Below are positions 24,435 to 34,111 of a stretch of 64,000 nucleotides of DNA, one piece after another. The notes below the pieces were generated by a model. It ran no database searches. It had not been told where the DNA came from and saw only the letters and a list, made by a program, of their open reading frames with translations. The stretch is taken from NCBI RefSeq assembly GCF_000725545.1, contig NZ_JNZP01000021.1:41924-105923 (forward strand). Reading direction: 5' to 3'. The position numbers and the translations under genes are program-made. The stretch's first letter is position 1. Every line of letters begins with the position of its first letter. This DNA comes from Streptomyces exfoliatus (GTDB lineage Bacteria > Actinomycetota > Actinomycetes > Streptomycetales > Streptomycetaceae).

Positions 24435-26246
24435 ATGACGGTCCTGCCTGACGACGGGCTCTCCCTGGCGTCCGAATTCCCCGACGCGCCACACGAACAG
24501 TGGCAACACCTCGTGGCGGGTGTCCTGCGCAAGTCCGGCAAGGAGGCCTCCGGCGACGCAGCCGAGGACGCCCTGTCCACACTTATGGAGGACGGCCTCG
24601 ACATCCGTCCGCTGTACACGGCGCGCGAGGCCGCGCCCGACACCGGCCTGCCCGGCTTCGCGCCCTTCGTGCGCGGCGGCCGCGCCGAGGGCAACGCCCT
24701 CGGCGGCTGGGACGTGCGCCAGCGCCACCTCGCACCCGACAACGACGCCGTCCTCTCCGACCTGGAGAACGGCGTCACCTCCCTCTGGCTGGGCGTCGGC
24801 GGCACCGGCATCCCGGTCGCCTCCCTGGACAAGGTCCTCGACGGCGTCTACCTCGACCTCGCGCCCGTCGTCCTCGACGCGGGCGACGAGACGGAAGCGG
24901 CGGCCGAGCGGCTCCTCGGGCTGTACGAGCAGCGGGGCGTCGCCGCGGACGCGGCCCGGGGCAACCTGGGCGCGGACCCCCTCGGCCACGAGGCCCGCAC
25001 CGGACGGCCTTCGTACGACCTGGCGTCCGTCGTCGGTCTCGCGCGGCGCTGCGCCGACACGTACCCGGGCCTGCGCGCCCTGACCGTGGACGCCCTGCCG
25101 TACCACGAGGCCGGCGGCTCGGCCGCGCAGGAGCTGGGCTGCTCGCTCGCGACGGGCGTGGCCTATCTGCGCGGTCTGACCGACGCGGGACTGAGTGTCG
25201 CCGAGGCCTGCGGACAGCTGGAGTTCCGCTACGCGGCGACCGCCGACCAGTTCCTGACGATCGCCAAGCTCCGCGCGGCGCGCCGGCTGTGGGCCCGGGT
25301 GGCCGAGGTCTGCGGCGCCCGGGACGCGGGCGCCCAGCGCCAGCACGCGGTGACCTCGACGGTGATGATGACCCGCCGCGACCCGTGGGTGAACATGCTG
25401 CGGACCACGGTGGCGACGCTCGCCGCCGGGGTCGGCGGCGCCGACAGCGTGACCGTGCTGCCGTTCGACGAGGCACTCGGCCTGCCGGACGCGTTCGCGC
25501 GCCGGATCGCCCGTAACACCTCCACCGTCCTCATCGAGGAGTCGCACCTCTCCCGGGTGATCGACCCGGCGGGCGGTTCCTGGTACGTGGAGCGGCTGAC
25601 CGACGAGCTCGCGCACGCGGCCTGGGAGTTCTTCCAGGACATCGAGCGGGCGGGCGGCCAGCGGGCCGCTCTGCGGTCCGGCACGATCGGCGAGCGCCTC
25701 GCCGGAACCTGGGCCGCGCGCAGCGCGAAGCTCGCCACCCGCCGCGAACCGATCACCGGCGTCAGCGAGTTCCCCCACCTGACCGAGAAGCCCGTCGACC
25801 GCGCGCCCGCCCCCGAGCCGCCGACCGGCGGCCTCCCCCGGGTCCGGCGCGACGAGGCCTTCGAGGCGCTCCGCGCCCGCTCCGACGCGCATCTCGCCGC
25901 GACCGGGGCCCGGCCCCGGGTCTACCTGGCCGCGCTCGGCCCGGCCGCCGCGTCCTCGGCCCGGGTCGCCTTCGCCACGAACCTCTTCCAGGCGGGCGGC
26001 GTCGAGACCGTCACCGAGGGCACGTTCGAGGAGAGCGGCGCCCGCGAGGTCTGCCTCTGCTCCAGCGACGCGCTGTACGAGGAGCAGGCCGGGACCGCGG
26101 CGGCGGAGCTGCGCGCCGCGGGCGCCGAGCACGTCCTCCTCGCCGGCCGTCCGGGTGCGTACCCCGGTGTCGACACCTACCTCTTCGCGGGCTGTGACGC
26201 CGTCGCCCTGCTCTCCACCGCCCTCGACCGCATGGGAGTGTCCTGA
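24435..26246 (+). CDS. mutA: Methylmalonyl-CoA mutase, small subunit
   Basis: The 603-aa small (non-catalytic) subunit of the B12-dependent mutase that interconverts succinyl-CoA and methylmalonyl-CoA, linking the TCA cycle to propionate metabolism and to polyketide extender supply. It has the mutase barrel (about 30-460; [60 protein letters not shown]) and a C-terminal B12-binding-like fold (about 480-603). That fold lacks the DxHxxG cobalamin-ligand motif, as expected for this subunit. A TAGCAT hexamer ends 6 nt before the ATG and no Shine-Dalgarno is seen, so a leaderless message is possible. The stop overlaps the mutB start (TGATG). Confidence 0.95.
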   Translation: MTVLPDDGLSLASEFPDAPHEQWQHLVAGVLRKSGKEASGDAAEDALSTLMEDGLDIRPLYTAREAAPDTGLPGFAPFVRGGRAEGNALGGWDVRQRHLAPDNDAVLSDLENGVTSLWLGVGGTGIPVASLDKVLDGVYLDLAPVVLDAGDETEAAAERLLGLYEQRGVAADAARGNLGADPLGHEARTGRPSYDLASVVGLARRCADTYPGLRALTVDALPYHEAGGSAAQELGCSLATGVAYLRGLTDAGLSVAEACGQLEFRYAATADQFLTIAKLRAARRLWARVAEVCGARDAGAQRQHAVTSTVMMTRRDPWVNMLRTTVATLAAGVGGADSVTVLPFDEALGLPDAFARRIARNTSTVLIEESHLSRVIDPAGGSWYVERLTDELAHAAWEFFQDIERAGGQRAALRSGTIGERLAGTWAARSAKLATRREPITGVSEFPHLTEKPVDRAPAPEPPTGGLPRVRRDEAFEALRARSDAHLAATGARPRVYLAALGPAAASSARVAFATNLFQAGGVETVTEGTFEESGAREVCLCSSDALYEEQAGTAAAELRAAGAEHVLLAGRPGAYPGVDTYLFAGCDAVALLSTALDRMGVS

Positions 26247-28420
26247 TGTCCATCCCCGACTTCTCCGGGATCGAGCTCGGGGCGCCGACCGCCGACGGCG
26301 GCCCCGACGCGTGGCGTGCTGCCGTCGAGAAGGCGGCGGGCGGTGACGACCTGCTCTGGGACACCCCGGAGGGCATCGGCGTCAAGCCGCTCTACACCGG
26401 TGAGGACCTGGAGGGCCTGGACTTCCTGGACACCCGCCCGGGCATGGCCCCGTACCTTCGCGGCCCGTACCCGACGATGTACGTCAACCAGCCCTGGACG
26501 ATCCGGCAGTACGCGGGCTTCTCCACGGCCGAGGAGTCGAACGCCTTCTACCGGCGCAACCTCGCGGCCGGTCAGAAGGGCCTGTCGGTCGCCTTCGACC
26601 TGCCGACCCACCGCGGCTACGACAGCGACCACCCGCGCGTCACCGGTGACGTCGGCATGGCCGGCGTGGCCATCGACTCGATCTACGACATGCGGCAGCT
26701 GTTCGACGGCATCCCGCTGGACAAGATGACGGTGTCGATGACGATGAACGGCGCCGTGCTGCCGGTCCTCGCGCTGTACATCGTGGCGGCCGAGGAGCAG
26801 GGCGTTCCGCCCGAGAAGCTGGCCGGGACCATCCAGAACGACATCCTCAAGGAGTTCATGGTCCGCAACACGTACATCTATCCGCCGGGTCCCTCGATGC
26901 GGATCATCTCCGACATCTTCGCGTACACCTCCCAGCGGATGCCGCGCTACAACTCGATCTCCATCTCCGGCTACCACATCCAGGAGGCCGGAGCCACGGC
27001 CGACCTGGAGCTGGCGTACACCCTCGCCGACGGCGTGGAGTACATCCGCGCGGGCCGGGAGGCCGGGCTCGACGTCGACGCGTTCGCGCCGCGCCTGTCG
27101 TTCTTCTGGGCGATCGGCATGAACTTCTTCATGGAGATCGCCAAGCTGCGCGCGGCCCGTCTCCTCTGGGCCAAGCTGGTCAAGCAGTTCGACCCGCAGA
27201 ACCCCAAGTCCCTGTCGCTGCGCACCCATTCGCAGACCTCCGGCTGGTCGCTCACCGCGCAGGACGTGTTCAACAACGTCACCCGCACCTGTGTGGAGGC
27301 GATGGCGGCCACCCAGGGCCACACCCAGTCGCTGCACACCAACGCCCTCGACGAGGCGCTGGCCCTGCCGACGGACTTCTCCGCCCGGATCGCCCGCAAC
27401 ACCCAGCTCCTCCTCCAGCAGGAGTCGGGCACCTGCCGGACCATCGACCCGTGGGGCGGCAGCGCGTACGTCGAGAAGCTCACCCACGACCTCGCCCGGC
27501 GCGCCTGGAAGCACATCCAGGAGGTCGAGCAGGCCGGCGGCATGGCGAAGGCGATCGACGCCGGCATCCCCAAGCTGCGCGTGGAGGAGGCCGCGGCCCG
27601 TACCCAGGCCCGGATCGACTCCGGCCGGCAGCCGGTGATCGGCGTCAACAAGTACCGGGTGGCGACCGACGAGCAGATCGACGTCCTCAAGGTCGACAAC
27701 TCCTCCGTACGGGCCCAGCAGATCGCCAAGCTGAAGCGGCTGCGCGAGGAGCGCGACGAGCAGGCCTGCCAGGACGCGCTCGCCGCGCTCACCCGGGCGG
27801 CCGGCGGCGAGGGCAACCTCCTCGAACTCGCGGTGGACGCGGCCCGCGCGATGGCGACGGTCGGCGAGATCTCCGACGCCCTGGAGAAGGTGTACGGGCG
27901 GCACGCGGGCCAGATCCGTACGATCTCCGGTGTGTACCGCACCGAAGCAGGCGAGTCCCCCTCCGTGGAGCGCACCCGGGCCCTGGTCGACGCCTTCGGC
28001 GAGGCCGAGGGGCGCCGGCCGCGCATCCTGGTCGCCAAGATGGGCCAGGACGGCCACGACCGCGGCCAGAAGGTCATCTCCACCGCCTTCGCCGACCTGG
28101 GCTTCGACGTCGACGTCGGCCCGCTGTTCCAGACGCCCGCCGAGGTGGCCCGCCAGGCCGTCGAGGCGGACGTGCACATCGTCGGGGTCTCGTCGCTGGC
28201 CGCCGGACACCTCACCCTCGTACCGGCGCTCCGGGAGGAGCTGGCCGCGGAGGGACGCGAGGACATCATGATCGTGGTCGGCGGGGTGATTCCTCCGCAG
28301 GACGTGGCGACGCTCCTGGAGATGGGCGCGGCGGCCGTGTTCCCGCCGGGGACGGTGATCCCCGACGCGGCCCACGACCTGGTGACGCGCCTCGCGGCCG
28401 ACCTCGGGCACGAGCGGTGA
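26246..28420 (+). CDS. mutB: Methylmalonyl-CoA mutase, large catalytic subunit
   Basis: The 724-aa catalytic subunit carries the substrate barrel (about 60-560; [69 protein letters not shown] region) and a C-terminal cobalamin-binding domain (about 590-724). The latter has the DGHDRG motif, in which H604 is the axial cobalt ligand, and a later GGVIPPQD loop. It is translationally coupled to mutA upstream and meaB downstream, so the holoenzyme and its chaperone are made together. Confidence 0.97.
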   Translation: MSIPDFSGIELGAPTADGGPDAWRAAVEKAAGGDDLLWDTPEGIGVKPLYTGEDLEGLDFLDTRPGMAPYLRGPYPTMYVNQPWTIRQYAGFSTAEESNAFYRRNLAAGQKGLSVAFDLPTHRGYDSDHPRVTGDVGMAGVAIDSIYDMRQLFDGIPLDKMTVSMTMNGAVLPVLALYIVAAEEQGVPPEKLAGTIQNDILKEFMVRNTYIYPPGPSMRIISDIFAYTSQRMPRYNSISISGYHIQEAGATADLELAYTLADGVEYIRAGREAGLDVDAFAPRLSFFWAIGMNFFMEIAKLRAARLLWAKLVKQFDPQNPKSLSLRTHSQTSGWSLTAQDVFNNVTRTCVEAMAATQGHTQSLHTNALDEALALPTDFSARIARNTQLLLQQESGTCRTIDPWGGSAYVEKLTHDLARRAWKHIQEVEQAGGMAKAIDAGIPKLRVEEAAARTQARIDSGRQPVIGVNKYRVATDEQIDVLKVDNSSVRAQQIAKLKRLREERDEQACQDALAALTRAAGGEGNLLELAVDAARAMATVGEISDALEKVYGRHAGQIRTISGVYRTEAGESPSVERTRALVDAFGEAEGRRPRILVAKMGQDGHDRGQKVISTAFADLGFDVDVGPLFQTPAEVARQAVEADVHIVGVSSLAAGHLTLVPALREELAAEGREDIMIVVGGVIPPQDVATLLEMGAAAVFPPGTVIPDAAHDLVTRLAADLGHER

Positions 28421-29400
28421 TCGATCTCGACACGTACGCACGGGGTGTGCGGGAGGGGAAGCGGGCGCTGGTCGCCCGCGCGATCACCCTCGTCGAGTCG
28501 ACCCGCCCGCAGCACCGGGCGCTCGCCCAGGAGCTCCTGACGGAGCTGCTTCCGCACAGCGGGAACGCCGTGCGGATCGGGATCAGCGGAGTGCCCGGTG
28601 TCGGCAAGTCGACGTTCATCGACGCGTTCGGGACGATGCTCACCGGGCTCGGCCACCGGGTCGCGGTGCTCGCCGTCGACCCGTCGTCCAACCGCACCGG
28701 CGGCTCCATCCTGGGCGACAAGACCCGGATGGAGCGGCTCGCCGTCGACCCGGCGGCGTTCGTCCGCCCCTCCCCCACCGCCGGCACGCTCGGCGGTGTC
28801 GCGAAGGCGACCCGTGAGTCGATCGTGGTGATGGAGGCCGCCGGTTACGACGTGGTGCTCGTCGAGACGGTGGGCGTCGGCCAGTCCGAGACGGCCGTCG
28901 CCGACATGGTCGACTCCTTCCTGCTGCTCACCCTGGCCCGTACCGGCGACCAGCTCCAGGGCATCAAGAAGGGCGTCCTGGAACTCGCCGACGTCGTCGC
29001 CGTCAACAAGGCCGACGGCCCGCACGAGCGCGACGCCCAGGCCGCGGCCCGCGAACTGGCGGGCGCGCTGCGGCTCATGCACGGCGCCGAGTCGTTCTGG
29101 ACGCCGCCGGTCCTCAGCTGCAGCGCCCGGGAGTCCGCGGGTCTGGACGAGGTGTGGGGGCGGCTCCAGCAGCACCGGACCCTGCTCGACTCGACCGGCC
29201 GCCTGACGGCCAAGCGTCAGGACCAGCAGGTCGACTGGACCTGGACCATGGTCCGCGACGAGCTCCTGCGCCGGCTCCACACGGATCCGGCGGTCCGGGA
29301 CCTCGCACCCGCCCTGGAGGGGCGGGTGCGCGCCGGGCACCTGACGGCGACCCTGGCCGCCGAGCGGATCCTGACCGCGTTCGGCGAGCGTCGCGACTGA
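28417..29400 (+). CDS. meaB: MeaB, methylmalonyl-CoA mutase chaperone GTPase
   Basis: The 327-aa G3E-family GTPase loads and protects the adenosylcobalamin cofactor of methylmalonyl-CoA mutase. It has a P-loop GVPGVGKST (K64), a switch region with [20 protein letters not shown], the Walker B-like [13 protein letters not shown], the base-recognition VNKADG, and a C-terminal arm for dimerisation. The GTG start overlaps the mutB stop (GTGA). The operon ends with an intrinsic terminator 41 nt later. Its presence in the mutase operon is the common arrangement in actinobacteria. Confidence 0.95.
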   Translation: MIDLDTYARGVREGKRALVARAITLVESTRPQHRALAQELLTELLPHSGNAVRIGISGVPGVGKSTFIDAFGTMLTGLGHRVAVLAVDPSSNRTGGSILGDKTRMERLAVDPAAFVRPSPTAGTLGGVAKATRESIVVMEAAGYDVVLVETVGVGQSETAVADMVDSFLLLTLARTGDQLQGIKKGVLELADVVAVNKADGPHERDAQAAARELAGALRLMHGAESFWTPPVLSCSARESAGLDEVWGRLQQHRTLLDSTGRLTAKRQDQQVDWTWTMVRDELLRRLHTDPAVRDLAPALEGRVRAGHLTATLAAERILTAFGERRD

Positions 29401-29440
29401 CGTCTCCCGCGCAGGAGACCTTCCTCTCCACGGCGCCTCC

Positions 29441-29470
29441 GGGGCCTCCCTTCACGGGGAGGCCCCTTTT
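29441..29470 (+). terminator. Rho-independent terminator after meaB
   Basis: GGGGCCTCCC (29441-29450) pairs perfectly with GGGAGGCCCC (29457-29466) and is followed by TTTT (29467-29470). It ends the mutAB-meaB operon. Confidence 0.9.
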
Positions 29471-29484
29471 CGCGCTCCCCCGCA

Positions 29485-29504
29485 TACCCACTTTTTTGTG
29501 GGTA
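29485..29504. promoter_or_regulatory. Orphan inverted repeat, HxlR-operator-like
   Basis: TACCCAC and GTGGGTA flank a run of six T. The layout recalls the TAC-Nx-GTA operators of HxlR/YodB regulators. It lies downstream of both meaB and hxlR. It is followed on the plus strand by a purine-rich Shine-Dalgarno-like tract (29547-29560) but no open gene. Confidence 0.5.
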
Positions 29505-29570
29505 CTTGTCGGGGGCACGCACCCCGGGCGAAGCTGGGAGCGGCCCGGAGGAAGGGAGGACGAGCGGGCC

Positions 29571-29921
29571 TCAGGAAGCGGTCGGCACGGCCGTGAGCCG
29601 GTCCAGGCGACGGTGGCCCCAGTCCGACAACGGGGCCAGCGCATCGGAGAGTTCCTGTCCGAAGGCGGTCAGCGAGTAGACGGTCTTCGGGGGCATGACG
29701 TCGTACACCTCGCGGTGCACGAGTCCGTCCTCCTCCATCTCGCGCAGTGCCTGGGTCAGCACCCGCTCGCTGATGTCGGGGAGCTTCCGGCGTATCTCGC
29801 CGGGGCGGTGCGGGCCGGTTTCGAGCAGCCACAGCAGGGCCGTCTTCCATTTGCCCTCGATGACGACGATCGCGGCGTTCACTCCGCAGACGTTCGTGTC
29901 CTGGACCCGGGCGCGATTCAT
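29571..29921 (-). CDS. HxlR-family winged-helix regulator
   Basis: The 116-aa HxlR-type DNA-binding protein carries the family core CGVNAAIVVIEGKWKTALLWLLETGPHRPGEIRRKLPDISERVLTQALREMEEDGLV, including the single N-terminal cysteine often used to sense oxidants or electrophiles (near residue 10). The ATG at 29921 (MNRARVQDTN) has GGAAGGA upstream; a longer frame from 29960 lacks support. It is divergent from an imine-reductase-like gene with 74 bp between them, the usual regulator-target arrangement, so it probably controls that gene and itself. The effector is unknown. Confidence 0.92.
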   Translation of the reverse strand: MNRARVQDTNVCGVNAAIVVIEGKWKTALLWLLETGPHRPGEIRRKLPDISERVLTQALREMEEDGLVHREVYDVMPPKTVYSLTAFGQELSDALAPLSDWGHRRLDRLTAVPTAS

Positions 29922-29995
29922 CCGCGTCCTTCCCCTTCCTCCGGCGTTTCTTGCCTTCAACTCTTACCTTCACCATGTCACAAGGGAGTTCACCC

Positions 29996-30910
29996 ATGTC
30001 TTCTTCCGCCATGCCCTCTTCCGGCACGTCCTCTGCCGGGCAGCACGCGGTCACTGTTCTCGGACTCGGACCGATGGGACGGGCCTTGGCCTCCGCGTTC
30101 CTGGCGGCGGGCGTACGGACCACCGTGTGGAACCGGACGCCCGGCCGGGACGGGGAGCTGGTCGCCGCCGGGGCCGTCTCGGCCGCGAGCCCCGAAGAGG
30201 CGGTCGCCGCGAGCCCGTTGACCGTGGTCTGCCTGGTCAACTACGACGCCACCGACTCCGTCCTGCGGCAGGAGGCCGTGACGGACGCGCTCAAGGGGCG
30301 GAGCGTCGTCAACCTGAGCGCCGACGCCCCGGAGCGGGCCCGGGACACCGGGCGCTGGGCCGACGAGCACGGCATCGGCTATCTCGACGGCGCCATCATG
30401 ACCCCGACCCCGACCATCGGGACGCCGGCGGGGGTGTTCCTGCACAGCGGGCCCGAGGCGCTCTACCGCGAACACCGGCCGGTACTCGACGCCCTGGGCG
30501 GCACCCACACCCACCTCGGGGAGGAGGTCAGCCGGGCGGCGGCGTACGACATCGCGCTGCTCGACATCTTCTGGACGTCGATGACGGGGTACGTCCACGC
30601 GCTCGCGGTGGCGCGAGCCGAGGGCATCACCCCGACCGAGCTGGCCCCCTTCGCCCAGGGCATCGGCGCGATCCTGCCGCCGCTGTTCCAGGAGCTGGCC
30701 GAGGAGGTGGAGAACGGCACGTACTCCGGCGAGGGGAACCCGCTCACCTCCGCGGTGTCGACGATGGCGCACATCGTGCACGCGTCCGAGGCGCACGGCA
30801 TCGACGCGGGCGTGATGCGCGCCGCCGAGGATCTGGCCCGCCGGACGGTGGCCCTCGGCCACGGCGCGGAGGGCTTCACCCGGATCGCCGAGGTCCTCGG
30901 ACGCCGCTGA
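29996..30910 (+). CDS. NADP-binding reductase, imine reductase / beta-hydroxyacid dehydrogenase type
   Basis: The 304-aa soluble enzyme has an N-terminal Rossmann fold (VTVLGLGPMGRALASAF; the VWNRTPGR loop suggests NADP preference) and an all-alpha C-terminal domain with the family-specific AAAYDIALLDIFWTSMTGYVHALAVA and NPLTSAVSTMAHIVHASEAHGID. This second half is characteristic of imine reductases and related dehydrogenases rather than 6-phosphogluconate dehydrogenases. AAGGGAG lies 8 nt before the ATG at 29996; upstream in-frame ATGs have no ribosome site. It is probably controlled by the divergent HxlR protein. The natural substrate is unknown. Confidence 0.87.
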   Translation: MSSSAMPSSGTSSAGQHAVTVLGLGPMGRALASAFLAAGVRTTVWNRTPGRDGELVAAGAVSAASPEEAVAASPLTVVCLVNYDATDSVLRQEAVTDALKGRSVVNLSADAPERARDTGRWADEHGIGYLDGAIMTPTPTIGTPAGVFLHSGPEALYREHRPVLDALGGTHTHLGEEVSRAAAYDIALLDIFWTSMTGYVHALAVARAEGITPTELAPFAQGIGAILPPLFQELAEEVENGTYSGEGNPLTSAVSTMAHIVHASEAHGIDAGVMRAAEDLARRTVALGHGAEGFTRIAEVLGRR

Positions 30911-30938
30911 TCCGGCGCACGGTTCAGACCGGTCGGTC

Positions 30939-32156
30939 TCAGGTGCGCGCCAGGAAGGCCGGCCGGAGCGAGGGGTCCACCGGGTCGTAGTACCGGTGGA
31001 AGACCGGGGTGGCGGCGCCGGACACCGGCGGGACGATCCAGCTCCAGTCGGCGGGCGTCGCCCTGCCGTGCCGGCTCTCCTGGGCGATGTGGCGGAGGAA
31101 CCGCCGGGACTCGGTGTGGTGGTCGGCCATCGTCACCCCGGCCTCCTGGAAGGAGTGCAGTACCGCCAGGTTGAGTTCCACGAGCGCCCGGTCGCGCCAC
31201 AGCGTGCGCTCGGTGGACCGGTCGAGCCCGAGCCGGTCGGCCACGACCGGGAGGAGGTCGTACCGGTCGGCGTCGGCGAGGTTGCGGGCGCCTATCTCGG
31301 TGCCCATGTACCAGCCGTTGAACGGCGCCGCCGGATACCGCACGCCGCCGATCTCCAGCGTCATGTCGCTGATGGCGGGCACGGCGTACCACCGCAGGCC
31401 GAGCTCCGCGAACCACGCGTGCTCGGGGTGGCTGAGCGGCACCTCGTGTACGGAGCCGTCCGGCAGCTCGTACCACGCGGGCCGCTCGCCGGGGCGCTCC
31501 CGCACCATCAACGGCAGTACCTGGAAGGGGTCTTCCTCCCGCTTCCAGCCCACGTCGCGGGCCTGCTCGGTCAGGGACGCGCTGCGCGGGTCGCCGCACC
31601 GGCCGCCGTCGTCGTCCCGGTGTCCGGCGTAGCGCACCAGCTGGTCGTTGACGATCCGGGGCGCGGGGCGGCCCGGCCGGTCGGGCGCGAAGACGGAGAT
31701 CACCGGGCGGATCCTGCCGTCGTTGCCCGCCATGCGCAGGTGCTCGAAGCACTCGGCGGCGATGTCGTCGGCGGTGGCGACGTGGCGCAGGTCGCGCACG
31801 ACGAGGCTGCGCCAGTAGAGCCTGCCGATGCAGCGGGCCGCGTTGCGCCAGGCGACGCGGGCGCCGAAGGCGAGTTCGCCCGGGGAGTGCTCGTAGGTTC
31901 CGGTCCTGTCGATCTCGGCGAGCACCTGGCGGACGCGGCTGTCCACGTCTCCGGCGCCGGGTTGCTCGTCATGGAACTGGCGGACGAACCGTTCGGCCTG
32001 CCGCCGGTCGGCGAGGGGCGGCGGCGCGACCGGGGGCGCGGGGTCGGGGGCGGTGCGGGCGGGGTCCCCGGACGTGTAGGGGCAGACGCCCGTGCTGGGT
32101 ACGGGCTTCCGGCGGCGGCTCAGACTGAAGATCAATGTGTTCCTCCCGGCGTCCAT
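30939..32156 (-). CDS. nos: Bacterial nitric oxide synthase oxygenase
   Basis: The 405-aa oxygenase-domain-only nitric oxide synthase makes NO and citrulline from arginine. Motifs are the haem-ligand loop VAWRNAARCIGRLYW (C109 is the proximal thiolate), the substrate region GLRWYAVPAISDMTLEIGG, and NGWYMGTEIGARNLAD with the arginine-binding glutamate. No reductase domain is fused, so electrons come from other flavodoxins or reductases, as in other bacterial NOS. The N-terminal 65 residues are Pro/Ala-rich. The ATG at 32156 has no clear Shine-Dalgarno, so the start is provisional. It converges on the imine-reductase gene and is divergent from a GNAT-aminotransferase gene. No thaxtomin genes are nearby. 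Confidence 0.95.
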   Translation of the reverse strand: MDAGRNTLIFSLSRRRKPVPSTGVCPYTSGDPARTAPDPAPPVAPPPLADRRQAERFVRQFHDEQPGAGDVDSRVRQVLAEIDRTGTYEHSPGELAFGARVAWRNAARCIGRLYWRSLVVRDLRHVATADDIAAECFEHLRMAGNDGRIRPVISVFAPDRPGRPAPRIVNDQLVRYAGHRDDDGGRCGDPRSASLTEQARDVGWKREEDPFQVLPLMVRERPGERPAWYELPDGSVHEVPLSHPEHAWFAELGLRWYAVPAISDMTLEIGGVRYPAAPFNGWYMGTEIGARNLADADRYDLLPVVADRLGLDRSTERTLWRDRALVELNLAVLHSFQEAGVTMADHHTESRRFLRHIAQESRHGRATPADWSWIVPPVSGAATPVFHRYYDPVDPSLRPAFLART

Positions 32157-32264
32157 GACTACCGCATGAACACATTCGGAAGCGGAGAGTGCGTGAAACT
32201 CCGCATCCGGCGGCGCCGACGCTGGTACGGTGCCCCGCCCGCCCTCAACTACCCTGATCATCGG

Positions 32265-32282
32265 CTGAGTACGCGTACTCAG
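32265..32282. promoter_or_regulatory. Perfect 18-bp palindrome between nos and the GNAT-aminotransferase gene
   Basis: CTGAGTACGCGTACTCAG is a perfect palindrome in the 191-bp divergent gap, 109 bp from the nos start and 66 bp from the fusion-gene start. It looks like an operator or a binding site for a dimeric regulator acting on one or both genes. Confidence 0.65.
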
Positions 32283-32347
32283 GTGCCGTCGGCCGGACTC
32301 ATCCATGCTGGGGCGCGACTGACGGACCGTCTCAGGGGGACACACGC

Positions 32348-34111
32348 ATGGACCACGCCCTACAGCTGCGCACCGCCACGCCCCGGGATCTCGACTGGAT
32401 CCACGAACTGCGCCACCGGGTGTACGCGGAGGAGCTCGGCCAGCATCCGGTGGATCCGTCGGGGCGCCTCAGCGACGGGCTCGACGGCGACAACGTCTAT
32501 CTCGTGGCCGCGCGCGGCGAGACGCGGATCGGTTTCGTCAGCCTCACCCCGCCGTGGGTCGGCCGCTACTCCCTCGACAAGTACCTGACGCGCGACGAAC
32601 TGCCGGTCCTGTCGGAGGAGTCGCCGTTCGAGATCCGCGTCCTGACCGTCGAGGAGCGCTGGCGGTCCACCGCGGCGGCGCCGCTCCTCATGTACGCGGC
32701 GCTGCGCTGGGTCGCGGCGCGGGGCGGCCGCCGGGTGGTGGCGATGGGACGCACGGAGCTGCTCGACATGTACCTCGCCGCCGGGCTGCGGCCCGTGGGG
32801 CGCACGGTCCGCTCGGGCGCCGTCTCGTTCGAGGTCCTCAGCGGCTCCGTGGCCGAGCTGACGAGGACGGTGGCGGAGCGCCACGGCCGGACCCTGGAGC
32901 GGCTGCGGGCGGGCCTCGAATGGCGGCTCGACGTGCCGTTCGCGCCGCGCGCGGACGGCTGTGAGCACGGCGGCGCCTTCTTCTCGGCGATCGGCACGGA
33001 CTTCCGGACGCTGACCCGCCGTCACGATGTCGTCGCGGCGGACGTGCTGGACGCCTGGTTCCCGCCGTCCCCGGCGGTCCGCGCGGTCTTGTCGGAGGAT
33101 CCGGGCTGGGCGGCCAGGACCTCGCCGCCGACGGGCGCCGAGGGGCTGCTCGCGGAGATCGCCGCGGTCCGCGGGCTGCCGGTGGAGTCGCTGGTCGTCG
33201 GGGCCGGCTCGTCCGACCTGATCTTCCGGGCCTTCGGCCGGTGGCTGACGCCCGCGAGCCGGGTGCTCCTGCTCGATCCGGGCTACGGGGAGTACGCCCA
33301 TGTCACCGAGCGGGTGATCGGCTGCCGGGTGGACCGGCTCCCCCTGCGCAGGGAGGACGGCTGGCTGGTCGATCCGGCCCGGCTCGCCGCCGCGACCGGC
33401 GACGGACGCTACGACCTCGTGGTGGTCGTCAACCCGAACAACCCGACCGGCCGCCACGCCCCGGCCGACGCGCTGCGCGCGGTGATCGAGGCCTCGCCCG
33501 CGCGGACCCGGTGGTGGATCGACGAGGCGTACCTGGGCTACGTCGATCCGGCGGACTCGCTCGCCGGGCTCGCCTCGGCCGACGACCGGGTCGTGGTCTG
33601 CACCTCCCTGTCGAAGATGTACGCGCTGTCGGGGATGCGGGCGGCGTACCTGGTGGCCGATCAGGAGACGGCCGGGGAGCTGCGCCGGTGGACGCCGCCG
33701 TGGCCCGTGAGCCTGCCCGCCCAGCTGGCCGCCGTGACGGCGCTCCGCGACCCCGCGTACTACGCGGAACGTTGGGCCCGCACCCATGTCCTGCGCCGGG
33801 AACTGGCATCCGCCCTCACGGAGTTGGATGGATTCTCCTCGGTCGACGAGGGGGTGGCGAACTTCCTCACGGTGACCCTGCCGCCGGACGGGCCGAGCGC
33901 GGCCCGGCTGGTACGCGACTGCCGACGGCACGACGTGTTCCTGCGTGACCTGTCGCCGATGTCCCCGGCGTACGAGGGGCGGACCGTCCGGATCGCCGTC
34001 CGCGACACGGCGGAGAACGCGCGGATCGTGGCGGCGTGCCGCAGCGCCCTGGACGCGCTGCGCGCGCCGGCCGCGGTGGCGTCGGGCGCGCCGGGGCGGG
34101 CTTCCCGGTGA
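32348..34111 (+). CDS. GNAT acyltransferase fused to a PLP-dependent class I/II aminotransferase
   Basis: The 587-aa two-domain protein. The N-terminal domain (about 1-200) is GNAT-like: it opens LRTATPRDLDWIHELRHRVYAEELG and continues GETRIGFVSLTPPW, a pattern also seen in N-acyl amino acid synthases and LuxI-type enzymes. The C-terminal domain (about 215-570) is a fold-type I PLP enzyme of the histidinol-phosphate aminotransferase type: VVGAGSSDLIFRAFGR, VVNPNNPTGR, WWIDEAYLGYVD, and the PLP lysine K423 in CTSLSKMYALSGMRAAYL. Both active sites look intact. A GTGA overlap couples it to the CdsA-like gene. Substrates are not deducible; coupling to a lipid-nucleotide enzyme suggests an amino- or acylamino-lipid product. 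Confidence 0.88.
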   Translation: MDHALQLRTATPRDLDWIHELRHRVYAEELGQHPVDPSGRLSDGLDGDNVYLVAARGETRIGFVSLTPPWVGRYSLDKYLTRDELPVLSEESPFEIRVLTVEERWRSTAAAPLLMYAALRWVAARGGRRVVAMGRTELLDMYLAAGLRPVGRTVRSGAVSFEVLSGSVAELTRTVAERHGRTLERLRAGLEWRLDVPFAPRADGCEHGGAFFSAIGTDFRTLTRRHDVVAADVLDAWFPPSPAVRAVLSEDPGWAARTSPPTGAEGLLAEIAAVRGLPVESLVVGAGSSDLIFRAFGRWLTPASRVLLLDPGYGEYAHVTERVIGCRVDRLPLRREDGWLVDPARLAAATGDGRYDLVVVVNPNNPTGRHAPADALRAVIEASPARTRWWIDEAYLGYVDPADSLAGLASADDRVVVCTSLSKMYALSGMRAAYLVADQETAGELRRWTPPWPVSLPAQLAAVTALRDPAYYAERWARTHVLRRELASALTELDGFSSVDEGVANFLTVTLPPDGPSAARLVRDCRRHDVFLRDLSPMSPAYEGRTVRIAVRDTAENARIVAACRSALDALRAPAAVASGAPGRASR

